64,000 nucleotides of DNA from Acetobacteroides hydrogenigenes (GCF_004340205.1 NZ_SLWB01000017.1:28870-92869), one strand, 5' to 3'. Positions 1 to 9,302 are shown, counted from the first letter of the stretch. Translations and numbers: made by a program. The notes: generated from the letters alone by a model not told the origin.

Positions 1-1314
1 GTAGCGCAGCACGTCCATCATGTCGCTTTGCGGATCGTCGGGGAAAACCCAAGCCTTTCCGGTTTCCAAAGCCATTCGTTTTACCTCTTCTACCTCGAAG
101 CCCTCTTCGAGGTAGTAGGTTGGAGCAAGCAAGTCATCATTTGGAGAGATAACTCCTTTCGCTATAGCGATTGACTGAAGCTTAGTTCCGGGGTATATTC
201 TCATCCCCATGTAGGGGAAAAAGACGCTGTACTGTATCTTCTTGGAATTCTCTATTGTTTCCCTTAGGGTTTCCGGCGTTTCGCCGTAGCCGCCAAGTAT
301 CAGGAAGTGCGCGTAGAAGATGTTATGCTTCAGGCATAGCTCCGACGACTCCAGCACATCCTTAAAGGTAAAGAGCTTTCCGTAGTTAGCCAGCTGCGTG
401 TCCGAAAACGATTCTGTTCCAAACTCGATGTGCGTTAGCCCCGATGCCCTGAACAGCGCCAGCATCTCATCGCTAAGGTTATTTGGAGCGAAGTATGCTC
501 CCCATCGTATCTTTAAACCGCTCTTGATAATCTTCTCGGCCAGCTCGATGTTGTAGCTGTTGTTGATGTTGAATACCGAATCGGTAAAGAACAGGTAGTT
601 GATACCCTTCTCCTCTTTTACCCGCTTGATATTATCTATAATCAAATCGGTGTCGAGCGTGCGAACCTTTCGTCCATCAATCAGCGGATAGGAGCAGTAG
701 ATGCAGCTGTAGGGGCATCCGCGCTTGGTTTGGATGTTGAGCATTCCGCTGCTCTGCCAGTAGAAATCGATAAGATCGTGCTCAAACTTAACATCGAGCG
801 ACTTTAAGTATTTTGTATGAGGATTACACCTAAAGGTTCCATCTACGTAGCCGGCAATGCCCTCTATCGCCGAAGGATCTTCGCCCTTTTCGAGGGTTTG
901 AATCAGCTGGCATAGCGACTCCTCTCCTTCCCCAATAATCCCGTAATCGGGCTTAAGCTCATCAATAAGCGCTTGAGGGTAGATAGAGAATCCGGCTCCA
1001 CCAATGAATACGGTTGCTGTTGAATTCTCCCTTATACACGAAACAATCTCCCTGTAGCTACCTATAAAGCTCGATCGGTCCAACGAGTTTGCCCCATCAA
1101 TATTACGCAACGAGACCCCTACATACGATGGATTTATCCTTTTAAGCTCCTGGGCAAGTTCTTCGTCGGAATGGAGGTTACAATCAAATACCTCCACCTG
1201 AAAGTCTGCAAGGTTCGACTCCAAGTAGCCTCGCAAGTAAGAAACCCCGATGGGGTACACGGGGTAAGGTACGCGGTGACGGTTGGCAGAAACGAGCAGT
1301 ATAGTTTTCTTCAT
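1..1314 (-). CDS. B12-binding-type radical SAM protein (3' end cut by window edge)
   Basis: This reading frame starts with ATG at 1314 and stays open to base 1 (438 codons seen), so the C-terminus is missing. An N-terminal alpha/beta region of about 150 residues resembles the cobalamin-binding fold that precedes many radical SAM enzymes, but I do not see a DxHxxG motif. It is followed by a CPYSCIYC cluster motif (CxxxCxxC, Cys200/204/207) that would bind the SAM-cleaving [4Fe-4S] cluster. Its ATG overlaps the stop of the acyltransferase upstream by one base, so it is translationally coupled to the pigment genes. The family includes methyltransferases and cyclases; modification of the aryl or lipid part of an aryl polyene is plausible but inferred. 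Substrate unknown. Confidence 0.82.
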   Translation of the reverse strand, partial: MKKTILLVSANRHRVPYPVYPIGVSYLRGYLESNLADFQVEVFDCNLHSDEELAQELKRINPSYVGVSLRNIDGANSLDRSSFIGSYREIVSCIRENSTATVFIGGAGFSIYPQALIDELKPDYGIIGEGEESLCQLIQTLEKGEDPSAIEGIAGYVDGTFRCNPHTKYLKSLDVKFEHDLIDFYWQSSGMLNIQTKRGCPYSCIYCSYPLIDGRKVRTLDTDLIIDNIKRVKEEKGINYLFFTDSVFNINNSYNIELAEKIIKSGLKIRWGAYFAPNNLSDEMLALFRASGLTHIEFGTESFSDTQLANYGKLFTFKDVLESSELCLKHNIFYAHFLILGGYGETPETLRETIENSKKIQYSVFFPYMGMRIYPGTKLQSIAIAKGVISPNDDLLAPTYYLEEGFEVEEVKRMALETGKAWVFPDDPQSDMMDVLRY

Positions 1315-2210
1315 TAATTCCAAAATTGGTAAAAGTTATACCATTGCTGAGGATACCTCGACACAATGGCTTCCAGCTCCTTTTTGTACTGTTCGAATAG
1401 GAGTTCTTCTGGTTTTCGAGTAGCTGTTCGAGCTACCGGAGCGGCCACCTTAAAGTAAAAGCGATACTTCCAGCTCTTCTCGCGCATGGCAAAGTAGAAA
1501 ACCACAGGAACCCTCAGGCGCGAAGCAACAAGAAACGGCCCTGATGGAAACTTGGCATCAGCACCCATAAAGCTTGCAGTAATCACGTTCTTGTCCGACA
1601 TATACCTGTCGCCCTGGAAGCACACATATTCCTTTGCGTTAACGGCAGCCTTAATTCGGATAATACTTTCCAACGAATCCTCGGTTAGCGGAATCACCTT
1701 GTAGTTTTTATCACCTCCATGTTTCTCGATGGCAGCCTTTATCTTTTGATACTCGGCATCGTACATCACGATATTGATCTTACGGCCATAGTGGTCGAAG
1801 AATGGCGCTCCCACCTCCCAGCTGCCCACATGCGCACCAATTATAGTTACGCCTTCGCCGGAATTTAGCACGCTAAGAAACTCCTCGTAGTTATCAAAGT
1901 CGAACTTATACCGATTGGCCATGCCATTCAGGATGGCCACCTTATCGATGATAGTCTGTCCAAAACGGTAGTAGCTAACCAGAATCATCCACCCCGCCTT
2001 AAGCTTTCCATACTTAAGGATGTGGCGATTGTAGCGCCACATGGCTTTAGTGGCCTTGGGTGCAAACGGCACAAAGTAGGGAACAACAAACAGAAGATGA
2101 AAATAGGCAGCCCTTATTCCCAGATACTTTATCACAAGAATAAAAAAGAGGTGCCCAAACGAGCCTCCTCTTGACTTGCCGTTCCATGCCTTCCGGCTAG
2201 TTTCCTCCAT
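1314..2210 (-). CDS. LpxL/HtrB-type lysophospholipid acyltransferase
   Basis: 298 residues, the usual size of the LpxL/HtrB lipid A acyltransferase family. A hydrophobic N-terminal segment (about residues 20-50) would anchor it in the inner membrane. The family's H-x4-E catalytic motif is present as HVGSWE (His127, Glu132). It overlaps the acyl carrier protein gene by 14 bases and abuts the radical SAM gene by one base. In aryl-polyene and flexirubin clusters such acyltransferases are thought to transfer the finished polyene acyl chain from the carrier protein to a lipid head group, and the context supports that role rather than general lipid A synthesis. The exact acceptor cannot be read from sequence. 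Confidence 0.85.
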   Translation of the reverse strand: MEETSRKAWNGKSRGGSFGHLFFILVIKYLGIRAAYFHLLFVVPYFVPFAPKATKAMWRYNRHILKYGKLKAGWMILVSYYRFGQTIIDKVAILNGMANRYKFDFDNYEEFLSVLNSGEGVTIIGAHVGSWEVGAPFFDHYGRKINIVMYDAEYQKIKAAIEKHGGDKNYKVIPLTEDSLESIIRIKAAVNAKEYVCFQGDRYMSDKNVITASFMGADAKFPSGPFLVASRLRVPVVFYFAMREKSWKYRFYFKVAAPVARTATRKPEELLFEQYKKELEAIVSRYPQQWYNFYQFWN

Positions 2211-2448
2211 TAACCTTTGCCGAGATCAGGTTGTAAAAATCTTCAAACGTTTTGATGCCTACAAAATCAGGTCCTTTTAGCGTTACGCCAAAGTTTTGCT
2301 CAATCAGCACCACCACATCAACAAGGTCCAAGCTGTCGAGATCAAGCGTTTCCATTAAAGGAGCATCTGGAGTAATAATAGAAGCATCTACTTCAAATTC
2401 ATCGGCCAACACGGCGGTCAACTTTTCCTTAATTTCTTCGTTTGTCAT
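2197..2448 (-). CDS. Acyl carrier protein of the aryl-polyene cluster
   Basis: 83 residues, acidic, with the phosphopantetheine attachment motif D-S-L-D (Ser39) at the start of helix II, the hallmark of acyl carrier proteins. It sits 6 bases after the ketosynthase stop and overlaps the acyltransferase start by 14 bases. This placement indicates a dedicated carrier for polyene assembly rather than the housekeeping AcpP, which normally sits beside fabF and rnc. It is probably loaded with a 4-coumaroyl-derived starter and extended by the neighbouring ketosynthase and ketoreductase. Confidence 0.9.
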   Translation of the reverse strand: MTNEEIKEKLTAVLADEFEVDASIITPDAPLMETLDLDSLDLVDVVVLIEQNFGVTLKGPDFVGIKTFEDFYNLISAKVNGGN

Positions 2449-2454
2449 TGTTAT

Positions 2455-3678
2455 CTATTTATTATACTTTTTCACAATTAGGGTTGAGTTGGTTCCTCCA
2501 AATCCGAACGAGTTCGAAAGGAACGTGTCAAACTCTACATCTACCGTTTGGGTTGGGATATTAAGCGCTTCCGAAGCCTCGTCCTTTTCGGCAAGGTTGA
2601 TGTTAGGCGCAATAAACCCGTTCTGCATCATTAGCGTAGAGTAAATGATTTCGCTAGCCCCAGCCATCCACATTTCGTGTCCGGTCATCGATTTGGTAGA
2701 GGCTACGTAAGGCTTGTTATCGCCAAAAACATCGGCAATAGCCTTTGCCTCGTTAAAATCGCCAATGGGGGTAGATGTTGCATGCGCGTTGACATAGGCA
2801 ATAGCCTTGCAGTCAATACCAGCATCCTTTATCGCCATCCTAAGCGAACGACTTGGACCGTCGACATTAGGAACCGATATATGCTCGCCATTAGAGGAAA
2901 AGCCGTAACCAACGATTTCACCCAAAATGGGTGCACCCCTACGAAGAGCTGAATCTAAGCTTTCCACAAAAAGAGTGGCAGCACCACCGCTAGGAATCAA
3001 GCCATCCCTATTCTTATCGAATGGACGCGATGCAGCAGCAGGATCGTCCTCGCGAATCGAAAAGGCGCTTAAGCCATCGAAGCTTCCAACAGAGTAGCTG
3101 TTTACCTCCTGCGCTCCTCCACAAATAACGTAGTCTTGAAGGCCATTCTTAATAAGAAGGTAGGCCATACCTATAGAGTGGGAACCGCTAGCACAGGCAC
3201 CTGCAATGGTAAAGTTTATGCCTCGAAGATTAAAGATCGTCGAAAGGTTCATGGTAACGGTAGAATTCATTGCCTGAAAAATGTTACCCGAACCGATAAG
3301 CGTGGTATCATTCTTTGCACGCAGGATATCCACTCCTTCGATCACCGCTTTAGCGGAACTATCGTTGCCGTAGAGTATTCCTACCTCGTTTTGCATGAGG
3401 AAATCGTGATCGACACCCGCATTCTGCAGCGCTTCGAGCGTTGCAACATAAGCGTAGTATCCCTGCTCGGGCAGACACACTCGGCTTCGACGATCGAGTT
3501 TACCCTTAAGATTGGGCAACTCCAACATGCCTGTTAACCCAGAACGAAAGCCCATCTCCTTACGGGCTGGATCTAATCCTATACCTGACTTTCCGTTATA
3601 TAATGAGTCCTTTACTTCTTCAAGATTTTTGCCAATACAGGAATAAATCCCCATACCAGTAATAACCACTCTATTCAT
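2455..3678 (-). CDS. Beta-ketoacyl-ACP synthase (FabF-like) of the aryl-polyene cluster
   Basis: Condensing enzyme of the KAS I/II family, about 407 residues. The catalytic triad is intact: Cys in GACASG (near residue 165), His in NAHATSTPIGD and His in KSMTGHE. The ATG at 3678 gives the typical N-terminus MNRVVITGMG and lies 4 bases after the fabG-like stop. An upstream in-frame ATG at 3702 would add eight residues and overlap fabG by 20 bases, which is less likely. It would catalyse decarboxylative condensation of malonyl-ACP with the growing aryl-polyenyl chain. Clusters of this type often carry a second, chain-length-factor-like ketosynthase; if present here it lies outside the window. 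Confidence 0.9.
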   Translation of the reverse strand: MNRVVITGMGIYSCIGKNLEEVKDSLYNGKSGIGLDPARKEMGFRSGLTGMLELPNLKGKLDRRSRVCLPEQGYYAYVATLEALQNAGVDHDFLMQNEVGILYGNDSSAKAVIEGVDILRAKNDTTLIGSGNIFQAMNSTVTMNLSTIFNLRGINFTIAGACASGSHSIGMAYLLIKNGLQDYVICGGAQEVNSYSVGSFDGLSAFSIREDDPAAASRPFDKNRDGLIPSGGAATLFVESLDSALRRGAPILGEIVGYGFSSNGEHISVPNVDGPSRSLRMAIKDAGIDCKAIAYVNAHATSTPIGDFNEAKAIADVFGDNKPYVASTKSMTGHEMWMAGASEIIYSTLMMQNGFIAPNINLAEKDEASEALNIPTQTVDVEFDTFLSNSFGFGGTNSTLIVKKYNK

Positions 3679-3682
3679 AGTA

Positions 3683-4411
3683 CTACGTATATAATCCTCC
3701 ATTTATCGAAATAACCTCACCGGTTATGTAGGCTGAGTTTTCGGATGCCAGAAAGCCCACAAGCTCCGCAACTTCCTTTGCCTCGCCAAAACGCCCGGTT
3801 GGGATGAGGCGCTTCAGCTCTGCCTCATCAAGATCGGCAGTCATCTCGGTTTTGATAAACCCAGGAGCAACTGCATTTACGGTAACACCCTTTTTGGCAA
3901 CCTCCTGTGCAAGCGCTTTGGTTGCAGCAATCATACCTCCCTTTGCAGCCGAATAATTAGTTTGCCCGGGTAATCCCTTGATGCCCGATAGAGAAACGAC
4001 GTTGATAATACGTCCAAACTTCTTTACTAGCATATTCTTTAGCAAGGGCTGAGTTACATTATAAAATCCGTTAAGGCTGATGTTGAGTACTGCACTCCAC
4101 TCCTCAGGCTGCATCCACATCATCAGGTTGTCCTTGCGAATGCCAGCGTTGTTAACCAGCACAGAGATATGCGCACCAGCATTTGCCGAATGCCAACCTT
4201 CGAGAGCGGCAGCAGTTTCCTGAGCATTTGCCACATCAAACTGCAGCATATCCCCCTTACCACCTTGCTCTGCTATAAGTTCAAGAGTCTTTTCGGCTTC
4301 TTCCTTATTCGATTTATAGTTTACAACCACCTGATAGCCCATCTGAGCAAGCTTTACGCAAATTGCTCGTCCTATTCCACGACTACCGCCAGTTACCAGT
4401 GCATATTTCAT
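3683..4411 (-). CDS. fabG: 3-oxoacyl-ACP reductase (FabG-like, SDR)
   Basis: 242-residue short-chain dehydrogenase/reductase. It shows the NADP(H)-binding TGGSRGIGRA at residues 7-16, the NNAG motif near residue 88, and the catalytic Ser and YxxxK (YSAAK) near residue 155. The length and the C-terminal ending INGGLYT are typical of FabG. It sits between the ammonia-lyase and the ketosynthase in a single-strand run with short spacing. It therefore probably reduces the beta-keto group during polyene extension, rather than being the only fabG of the cell. Confidence 0.9.
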   Translation of the reverse strand: MKYALVTGGSRGIGRAICVKLAQMGYQVVVNYKSNKEEAEKTLELIAEQGGKGDMLQFDVANAQETAAALEGWHSANAGAHISVLVNNAGIRKDNLMMWMQPEEWSAVLNISLNGFYNVTQPLLKNMLVKKFGRIINVVSLSGIKGLPGQTNYSAAKGGMIAATKALAQEVAKKGVTVNAVAPGFIKTEMTADLDEAELKRLIPTGRFGEAKEVAELVGFLASENSAYITGEVISINGGLYT

Positions 4412-4526
4412 ATTGCTCTATTCTTCCTTTACATTTTCTACTTGAGCCTATTCCAAAAATTTAGCGCCAAAATTAGTATTCATTTAGCTTTTTACAACAA
4501 AACTAAACGATAGAATTTTTCACGCA

Positions 4527-6059
4527 CTAATTGCTCATCACTCCAGACTTAAGGTAGGCAACCATTGCCTCTATTTCCTTATACTTGGGGGTATCTTCAA
4601 TAAATACTGGAACAATTGCCCTTACCTGATCGTAGATAGCCTTAGTGCTGGTTGATAGCTTATCTTGGATTCCCAAACAATCAACAGCTTGAGCAATTGC
4701 CATAAAATGGATGGCCATTACCTGGAACGAATTCTCGATAACGGTCTTTGCTATCAGCGCGGAGTTAGTTCCCATGCTTACGATATCCTGATTATCGTTA
4801 TTGTTAGGGATGCTATGCACGTACATTGGGTTCGATAGCGTTTGGCACTCGGCAGTGGTAGATGTAGCCGTAAACTGAGCCGCCTGCAAACCATAGTTAA
4901 GACCTAGAACACCTAGATTTACAAATGGAGGCAGAATACCGTTAATTTTATCGTGGAACAGGTAGTTCATTTGGCGTTCGCAAAGCATGGTAAGCTTGGT
5001 AATGGCAATCTTAAGCTTATCCATTTCGTACGAAACGTAATCGCCGTGGAAATTACCTCCGTGGTAAACGCTTTTGGTAACGGTATCAACAACAGGATTG
5101 TCGTCAACCGAGTTAAGCTCGTTTACAAGCACCTTTTCGGCATTTTCAAGCTCTTCGAGAACGGGACCTAGTATTTGAGGTACGCAACGCAGCGAGTAGT
5201 ATGGCTGCACCTTATGCGTAAATATCTTTTCGTTGTTTGTGTCACCATAGAGTTCTACCTCGCGCTTTGGAAGGCAACGGCTATCCTTTGATAGATCGCG
5301 CATCATCTCGGCAATGCGTTTTTGTCCCTCATGGAATTTCATGCCATTTAGCACCTCCGACATAAAATCGTCGTACGATGCGGCAATCTCGTTCATCATT
5401 ACCGAAGCAATAACACCCCAGCGGAGCAACCTACGGGAGTTAATCAGGTTAACAAGGCCAATACCTGTCATAACAGCGGTACCATTACAAACGGCAAGAC
5501 CTTCGCGAATGTGTACGCCAAGTGGCTTTATTCCGACCTCTTCGAGTACACCCTTGGTATCACGCCTTACGCCTTTGTAGATTACCTCACCTTCGCCAAT
5601 AAGCGTTAGCGCAATATGCGAAAGCTGAACTAAATCGCCGCTAGCACCTACACTTCCGTGTTGAGGAACGATAGGATATATTTCGTGATTAATAAACTTC
5701 GAAAGGATGTCTACTAGCTCGATATGAACGCCCGACTTTCCCTGCGCAAAGGTTAGCAAACGTGCTACCATAGCAGCCTTAACGTAAAGTTCGGGAAGCG
5801 GATCGCCTGCGCCAGAAGAATGGGATCTAATAATGTTGTACTGTAGTTGCTTTAGGTGTTCGTCATCTACACGGTACTGCGCCATTGGCCCAAAACCCGT
5901 ATTTATCCCGTAAACAACCTTGTCTTTTGAAAAGCTCTCTAAGAAACGATATCCACTCTCAACTTTTTCTCTGATATCGTCTGAAACAACAAAATCCTTA
6001 CGATTAAAAAGAATATCGTAAAGGCCATTAATTCCCATATACTGATTCATAATCAACAT
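4527..6059 (-). CDS. Tyrosine ammonia-lyase-like enzyme (HAL/PAL/TAL family)
   Basis: 510 residues. The MIO prosthetic group forms from Ala-Ser-Gly at 139-141 within GSVGASGDLVQL, and the Tyr loop YGINTGFG lies at 50-57. The substrate-selectivity stretch reads QYNIIRSHSSG (73-83). As I recall the tyrosine ammonia-lyase of Flavobacterium johnsoniae's flexirubin cluster, it has nearly the same stretch, so tyrosine to 4-coumarate is more likely than histidine deamination. No hutU, hutI or hutG gene is nearby. The 115-base gap to the FabG-like gene is the longest in this run, and a 488-base AT-rich stretch lies upstream. In-frame ATGs at 6059, 6050 and 6038 make the exact start uncertain. Confidence 0.88.
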   Translation of the reverse strand: MLIMNQYMGINGLYDILFNRKDFVVSDDIREKVESGYRFLESFSKDKVVYGINTGFGPMAQYRVDDEHLKQLQYNIIRSHSSGAGDPLPELYVKAAMVARLLTFAQGKSGVHIELVDILSKFINHEIYPIVPQHGSVGASGDLVQLSHIALTLIGEGEVIYKGVRRDTKGVLEEVGIKPLGVHIREGLAVCNGTAVMTGIGLVNLINSRRLLRWGVIASVMMNEIAASYDDFMSEVLNGMKFHEGQKRIAEMMRDLSKDSRCLPKREVELYGDTNNEKIFTHKVQPYYSLRCVPQILGPVLEELENAEKVLVNELNSVDDNPVVDTVTKSVYHGGNFHGDYVSYEMDKLKIAITKLTMLCERQMNYLFHDKINGILPPFVNLGVLGLNYGLQAAQFTATSTTAECQTLSNPMYVHSIPNNNDNQDIVSMGTNSALIAKTVIENSFQVMAIHFMAIAQAVDCLGIQDKLSTSTKAIYDQVRAIVPVFIEDTPKYKEIEAMVAYLKSGVMSN

Positions 6060-6547
6060 GAAATAGTTTTCAATAGAACTAAATAATGTATAAAAGACAA
6101 CAGGTTCAGCACTAAATACTAAAGCAGCAACTTTAAGGCGTCTATTCTCTTTTCACTGCTAATATACCCCACGATTAAAATCTGAAAGCCCAACCAATAC
6201 AAAACAATTAACACTCATTTGTGCTTTCACCAAAGCATTAACAAGATGCTAATAAACAACTTACAAATTTCAGGATAATTCACAACACCCTACATTATTC
6301 GGCCGTAAAAGTATAAAAAAAAAGAAAGATTCAAACTTTTAAACACTATTAGAAAGGTGTTCTGTTACTTATTTTATTCTTATACATTATCCTTTAGAAT
6401 TTTATATATCATTCCCAATTTTATTATGGGGAAACACTAATCCTTATATTACAGGATATCTAATTTATGATTCTTACATCTACATAAGAATCCATTTATT
6501 TCCCCATATTCAAATTCAAAATAAGAATGGTGAACAAAAGACAAATG
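6060..6547. other. AT-rich intergenic region between nrdG and the ammonia-lyase gene
   Basis: 488 bases without a convincing reading frame. The half next to the lyase should hold the promoter of the pigment genes, but I could not find a clean TTG/TAnnTTTG pair. The half next to nrdG contains the foldable element annotated at 6425-6508. No obvious rho-independent terminator with a T-run follows nrdG. Confidence 0.6.
6425..6508 (-). ncRNA. Candidate structured RNA: three-way junction
   Basis: Three nested inverted repeats form a possible three-way junction. The closing helix is 10 bp and perfect (6425-6434 with 6499-6508, TATGGGGAAA/TTTCCCCATA). Hairpin one is 5 bp with an 8-base loop (6440-6444/6453-6457). 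Hairpin two is 8 bp and perfect with an 8-base loop (6469-6476/6485-6492). It lies about 40 bases after the nrdG stop and 366 bases before the lyase start, so it could be an nrdDG 3' UTR element, a leader of the pigment operon or an independent RNA. Strand is assumed from the neighbours. No known family recognised. Confidence 0.35.
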
Positions 6548-7195
6548 CTAAAGGTAGCATGCCACCGTATCACCTTCTCGATACATCTGGAGTGTAACGC
6601 AAGGACATTTGGTCATTTGCCGTTTTAGCTCGATGATATCTTCTGAACTATGCAAGGTTGGTACGATAGTGGTTCGAAATTGATAAGATATAACATTCTG
6701 CTGAAGCAACCTCATCGTTTGCAGAACCTTGGAGAATTGGCACCTACTTATAGGTGTTACCTGAGAATAGCGTTCGTAGGTAGGTATTGTTTTTATATCC
6801 ATAGCAACGTAATCGATCAAACGTTCGTAGATCAACTCCTCCAGTAGGTTAGGATTGGTACCATTGGTATCAAGTTTCACCAAATAGCCCATAGCCTTAA
6901 TTTTTTGAATAAACTGCTTTAAGCAAGGTTGAAGGGTTGGCTCTCCTCCCGATATCACAACACCATCGAGCCAACCACATCGAGAGAGAAGGGCTGCTAG
7001 CACTTCATCCTCCGAAATGCAAGCAGCCGTATTATAGAATTCAGGAATGACTAGCGAAGGATTATGACAGTAGCCGCATCTAAAGTTGCAGCCCTGTGTA
7101 AAAACCACAGCAACCATTCGACCATCCCAATCGATGAAACTTTGTTTTTGGAAACCTCCTATACGCATCATTTGCGCCATCTCCTTATTCAACAT
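6548..7195 (-). CDS. nrdG: Anaerobic ribonucleoside-triphosphate reductase activating protein
   Basis: Radical SAM activase that installs the glycyl radical in NrdD. The cluster motif is CNFRCGYC (CxxxCxxC) and is followed by a GGEPTLQP glycine-rich SAM-binding motif. The ATG at 7195 (MLNKEMAQMM) overlaps the nrdD stop by 11 bases, a normal coupled arrangement; ATGs at 7180 and 7171 are alternatives. A longer in-frame opening to 7246 would lie deep inside nrdD and is unlikely. About 215 residues, normal for the family. Regulated with nrdD by the cobalamin riboswitch upstream. Confidence 0.9.
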   Translation of the reverse strand: MLNKEMAQMMRIGGFQKQSFIDWDGRMVAVVFTQGCNFRCGYCHNPSLVIPEFYNTAACISEDEVLAALLSRCGWLDGVVISGGEPTLQPCLKQFIQKIKAMGYLVKLDTNGTNPNLLEELIYERLIDYVAMDIKTIPTYERYSQVTPISRCQFSKVLQTMRLLQQNVISYQFRTTIVPTLHSSEDIIELKRQMTKCPCVTLQMYREGDTVACYL

Positions 7196-9302
7196 TAGAT
7201 ACCGAAAACAGCTTACGATCGGCAAATTCCTGCTGTTTTCCTGCATTCCATTGGTTTACAGGACGCATATAACCAACTATTCGACTGTACACCTCTGTTC
7301 TATTTCCGCAAATAGGACAAATTGCATGTTCGCCCTGCAGGTAACCGTGCGATGGACAAATGCTAAAAGTTGGAGAAATAGTTATATATGGGAGACGGAA
7401 ACTTCCGGTTACCTTTCGAACGAGGTTTTTGGCTGCCGAAGCCGACATTCCACTATCTCCGGTAAATATATGCAACACGGTTCCTCCTGTATATAGCGTC
7501 TGAAGATCATCTTGAAGACTAAGCACCTCGAATAGGTCGCTACTGTATCCAACTGGCAGCTGGGTCGAGTTGGTATAGTAAGGCTGAGCCCCCTTTGCAA
7601 AATGTCCATGGTTAGCCACAATGATGTCAGAATACAGCTCTGTGTCTATGCGTGCAAAACGATATGCAGTACTCTCAGCAGGCGTAGCCTCGAGATTGTA
7701 AATGCTATTGGTTTCTTCCTGAAACTGCTCAAGCATCATACGCATAAAATGCATTACCTGTTTGGCAAACCGTTGACCTTCGGGATGGGCTATATTCACA
7801 CCAAGGAAGTTGATACAGCACTCGTTCATTCCATTAATGCCAATAGTAGAAAAGTGGTTTTTCCAATAGCATCCATAACGCTCGTGGATGTGGCGGAGAT
7901 AGAACTTCGAGTATGGATAAAGCCCATTTTCGGTATGCTTCTCTATTATCTTACGCTTTATTTCGAGGCTCTCCTTGGCAAGCGTCATGTAGTTCTCAAG
8001 GCGTTGAAAGAAGTCCTCCTCTCCCACTGCTTCGTAGCCCAATCGAGGCAAGTTAATGGTAACTACGCCCACAGATCCTGTAAGAGGATTCGAAGCAAAC
8101 AAGCCACCTCCTCGACGGTTTAGTTCACGCTTATCCAGCCTTAAACGACAACACATGCTGCGGACATCATCAGGTTTCATATCAGAGTTAACAAAGTTCG
8201 AGAAGTAAGGAATGCCATACTTCGCCGTCATCTCCCATATACCATCGTACTCAGGATTATCCCATTTAAAATCGGGAGTAATATTGTAGGTAGGAATCGG
8301 AAAAGAAAAAAGACTTCCAGCAGCATCGCCTTCGCTCATTACTTCGGCAAAAGCCATATTGAGCATCGTCATCTCGTGCTGAAAATCGCCATAAGTATAG
8401 TTCAGTATTTCACCGCCCCATACAATGGCCTCATCCTTTAGAAATTCGGGGACAACCAAATCCATCGTAATATTGGTAAACGGTGTTTGGAAGCCAACAC
8501 GTGTAGGCACATTAAGGTTGAACAGAAACTCTTGAAGTGCTTGCTTAACCTGCTGATAGTCGAGTTTATCGAAGCGAATAAATGGTGCTAGGAATGTGTC
8601 GAAGTTGGAGAAAGCTTGTGCACCTGCCGCCTCACCCTGCATGGTGTAGAAAAAATTTACAATTTGCCCTAGTGCTGTACGGAAGTGTCGTGCAGGCTTA
8701 CTCTGCGCTTTATCATCAACCCCCTTAAAACCAGTTACAAGAATATCCTTCAGGTCCCATCCTACGCAATACACGCTAAGAAATCCTAGATCGTGAATAT
8801 GAAAGTATCCTTGTTTATGAGCATTGGCAATGCTTTCTGGGTACAGTTTGCTAAGCCAATACTGCGAAGTTATTACGGTAGAGATGTGCTGGTTTAACCC
8901 CTGAAGAGAATAGCCTGAGTTGGCGCTCTCCTTTATTCGCCAATCGTTCATCTTAAGGTAGTTGTCCATCACCTCAATGTTGCTAAAAAGCTCTTTAGCA
9001 TCTCTAATTTGTGCGTGCTGGTTGCGGTAAAGCATATAAGCCTTTAGCAGATCAAACTCTCCATAACTAAAAAGAGTCTGCTCTACACAATCTTGTACCT
9101 GCTCTACAGTTGGCTTGCAATCAGGACAGATGTCCGACAGCATTTTCAAAACGAGCTGACATAAATTGTACGCCTGCTTACGGTTGGGTTTTCCAAGAGA
9201 ACGCATCGCCTTAAATATGGCGTGCTCAATTTTGCTTGCACTAAACGGAACTTGTTCACCATTGCGCTTCACAATGGTCGAAAAAAGAAGTTCACCATTC
9301 AT
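7185..9302 (-). CDS. nrdD: Anaerobic ribonucleoside-triphosphate reductase (class III)
   Basis: 705 residues. An ATP-cone allosteric domain covers about residues 8-100 (VKRNGEQVPF, RKQAYNLCQLVLKML). The glycyl-radical catalytic barrel follows, and the C-terminus carries a zinc site (CPSH...CPIC) and the glycyl-radical loop RIVGYMRP with the radical Gly near residue 678. It makes dNTPs from NTPs without oxygen, using formate as reductant in the best studied enzymes. Transcribed with nrdG. The leader holds a cobalamin riboswitch, suggesting that this B12-independent reductase is shut down when B12 is abundant and a class II enzyme elsewhere can take over. Confidence 0.95.
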   Translation of the reverse strand: MNGELLFSTIVKRNGEQVPFSASKIEHAIFKAMRSLGKPNRKQAYNLCQLVLKMLSDICPDCKPTVEQVQDCVEQTLFSYGEFDLLKAYMLYRNQHAQIRDAKELFSNIEVMDNYLKMNDWRIKESANSGYSLQGLNQHISTVITSQYWLSKLYPESIANAHKQGYFHIHDLGFLSVYCVGWDLKDILVTGFKGVDDKAQSKPARHFRTALGQIVNFFYTMQGEAAGAQAFSNFDTFLAPFIRFDKLDYQQVKQALQEFLFNLNVPTRVGFQTPFTNITMDLVVPEFLKDEAIVWGGEILNYTYGDFQHEMTMLNMAFAEVMSEGDAAGSLFSFPIPTYNITPDFKWDNPEYDGIWEMTAKYGIPYFSNFVNSDMKPDDVRSMCCRLRLDKRELNRRGGGLFASNPLTGSVGVVTINLPRLGYEAVGEEDFFQRLENYMTLAKESLEIKRKIIEKHTENGLYPYSKFYLRHIHERYGCYWKNHFSTIGINGMNECCINFLGVNIAHPEGQRFAKQVMHFMRMMLEQFQEETNSIYNLEATPAESTAYRFARIDTELYSDIIVANHGHFAKGAQPYYTNSTQLPVGYSSDLFEVLSLQDDLQTLYTGGTVLHIFTGDSGMSASAAKNLVRKVTGSFRLPYITISPTFSICPSHGYLQGEHAICPICGNRTEVYSRIVGYMRPVNQWNAGKQQEFADRKLFSVSNVE

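Noticed and set aside
4527..6059. Histidine ammonia-lyase (hutH) of histidine degradation
   Set aside because: No other hut genes are near, the gene lies in a KS/ACP/acyltransferase run, and the selectivity stretch RSHSSG matches the tyrosine-specific enzyme of the flexirubin pathway as I remember it.
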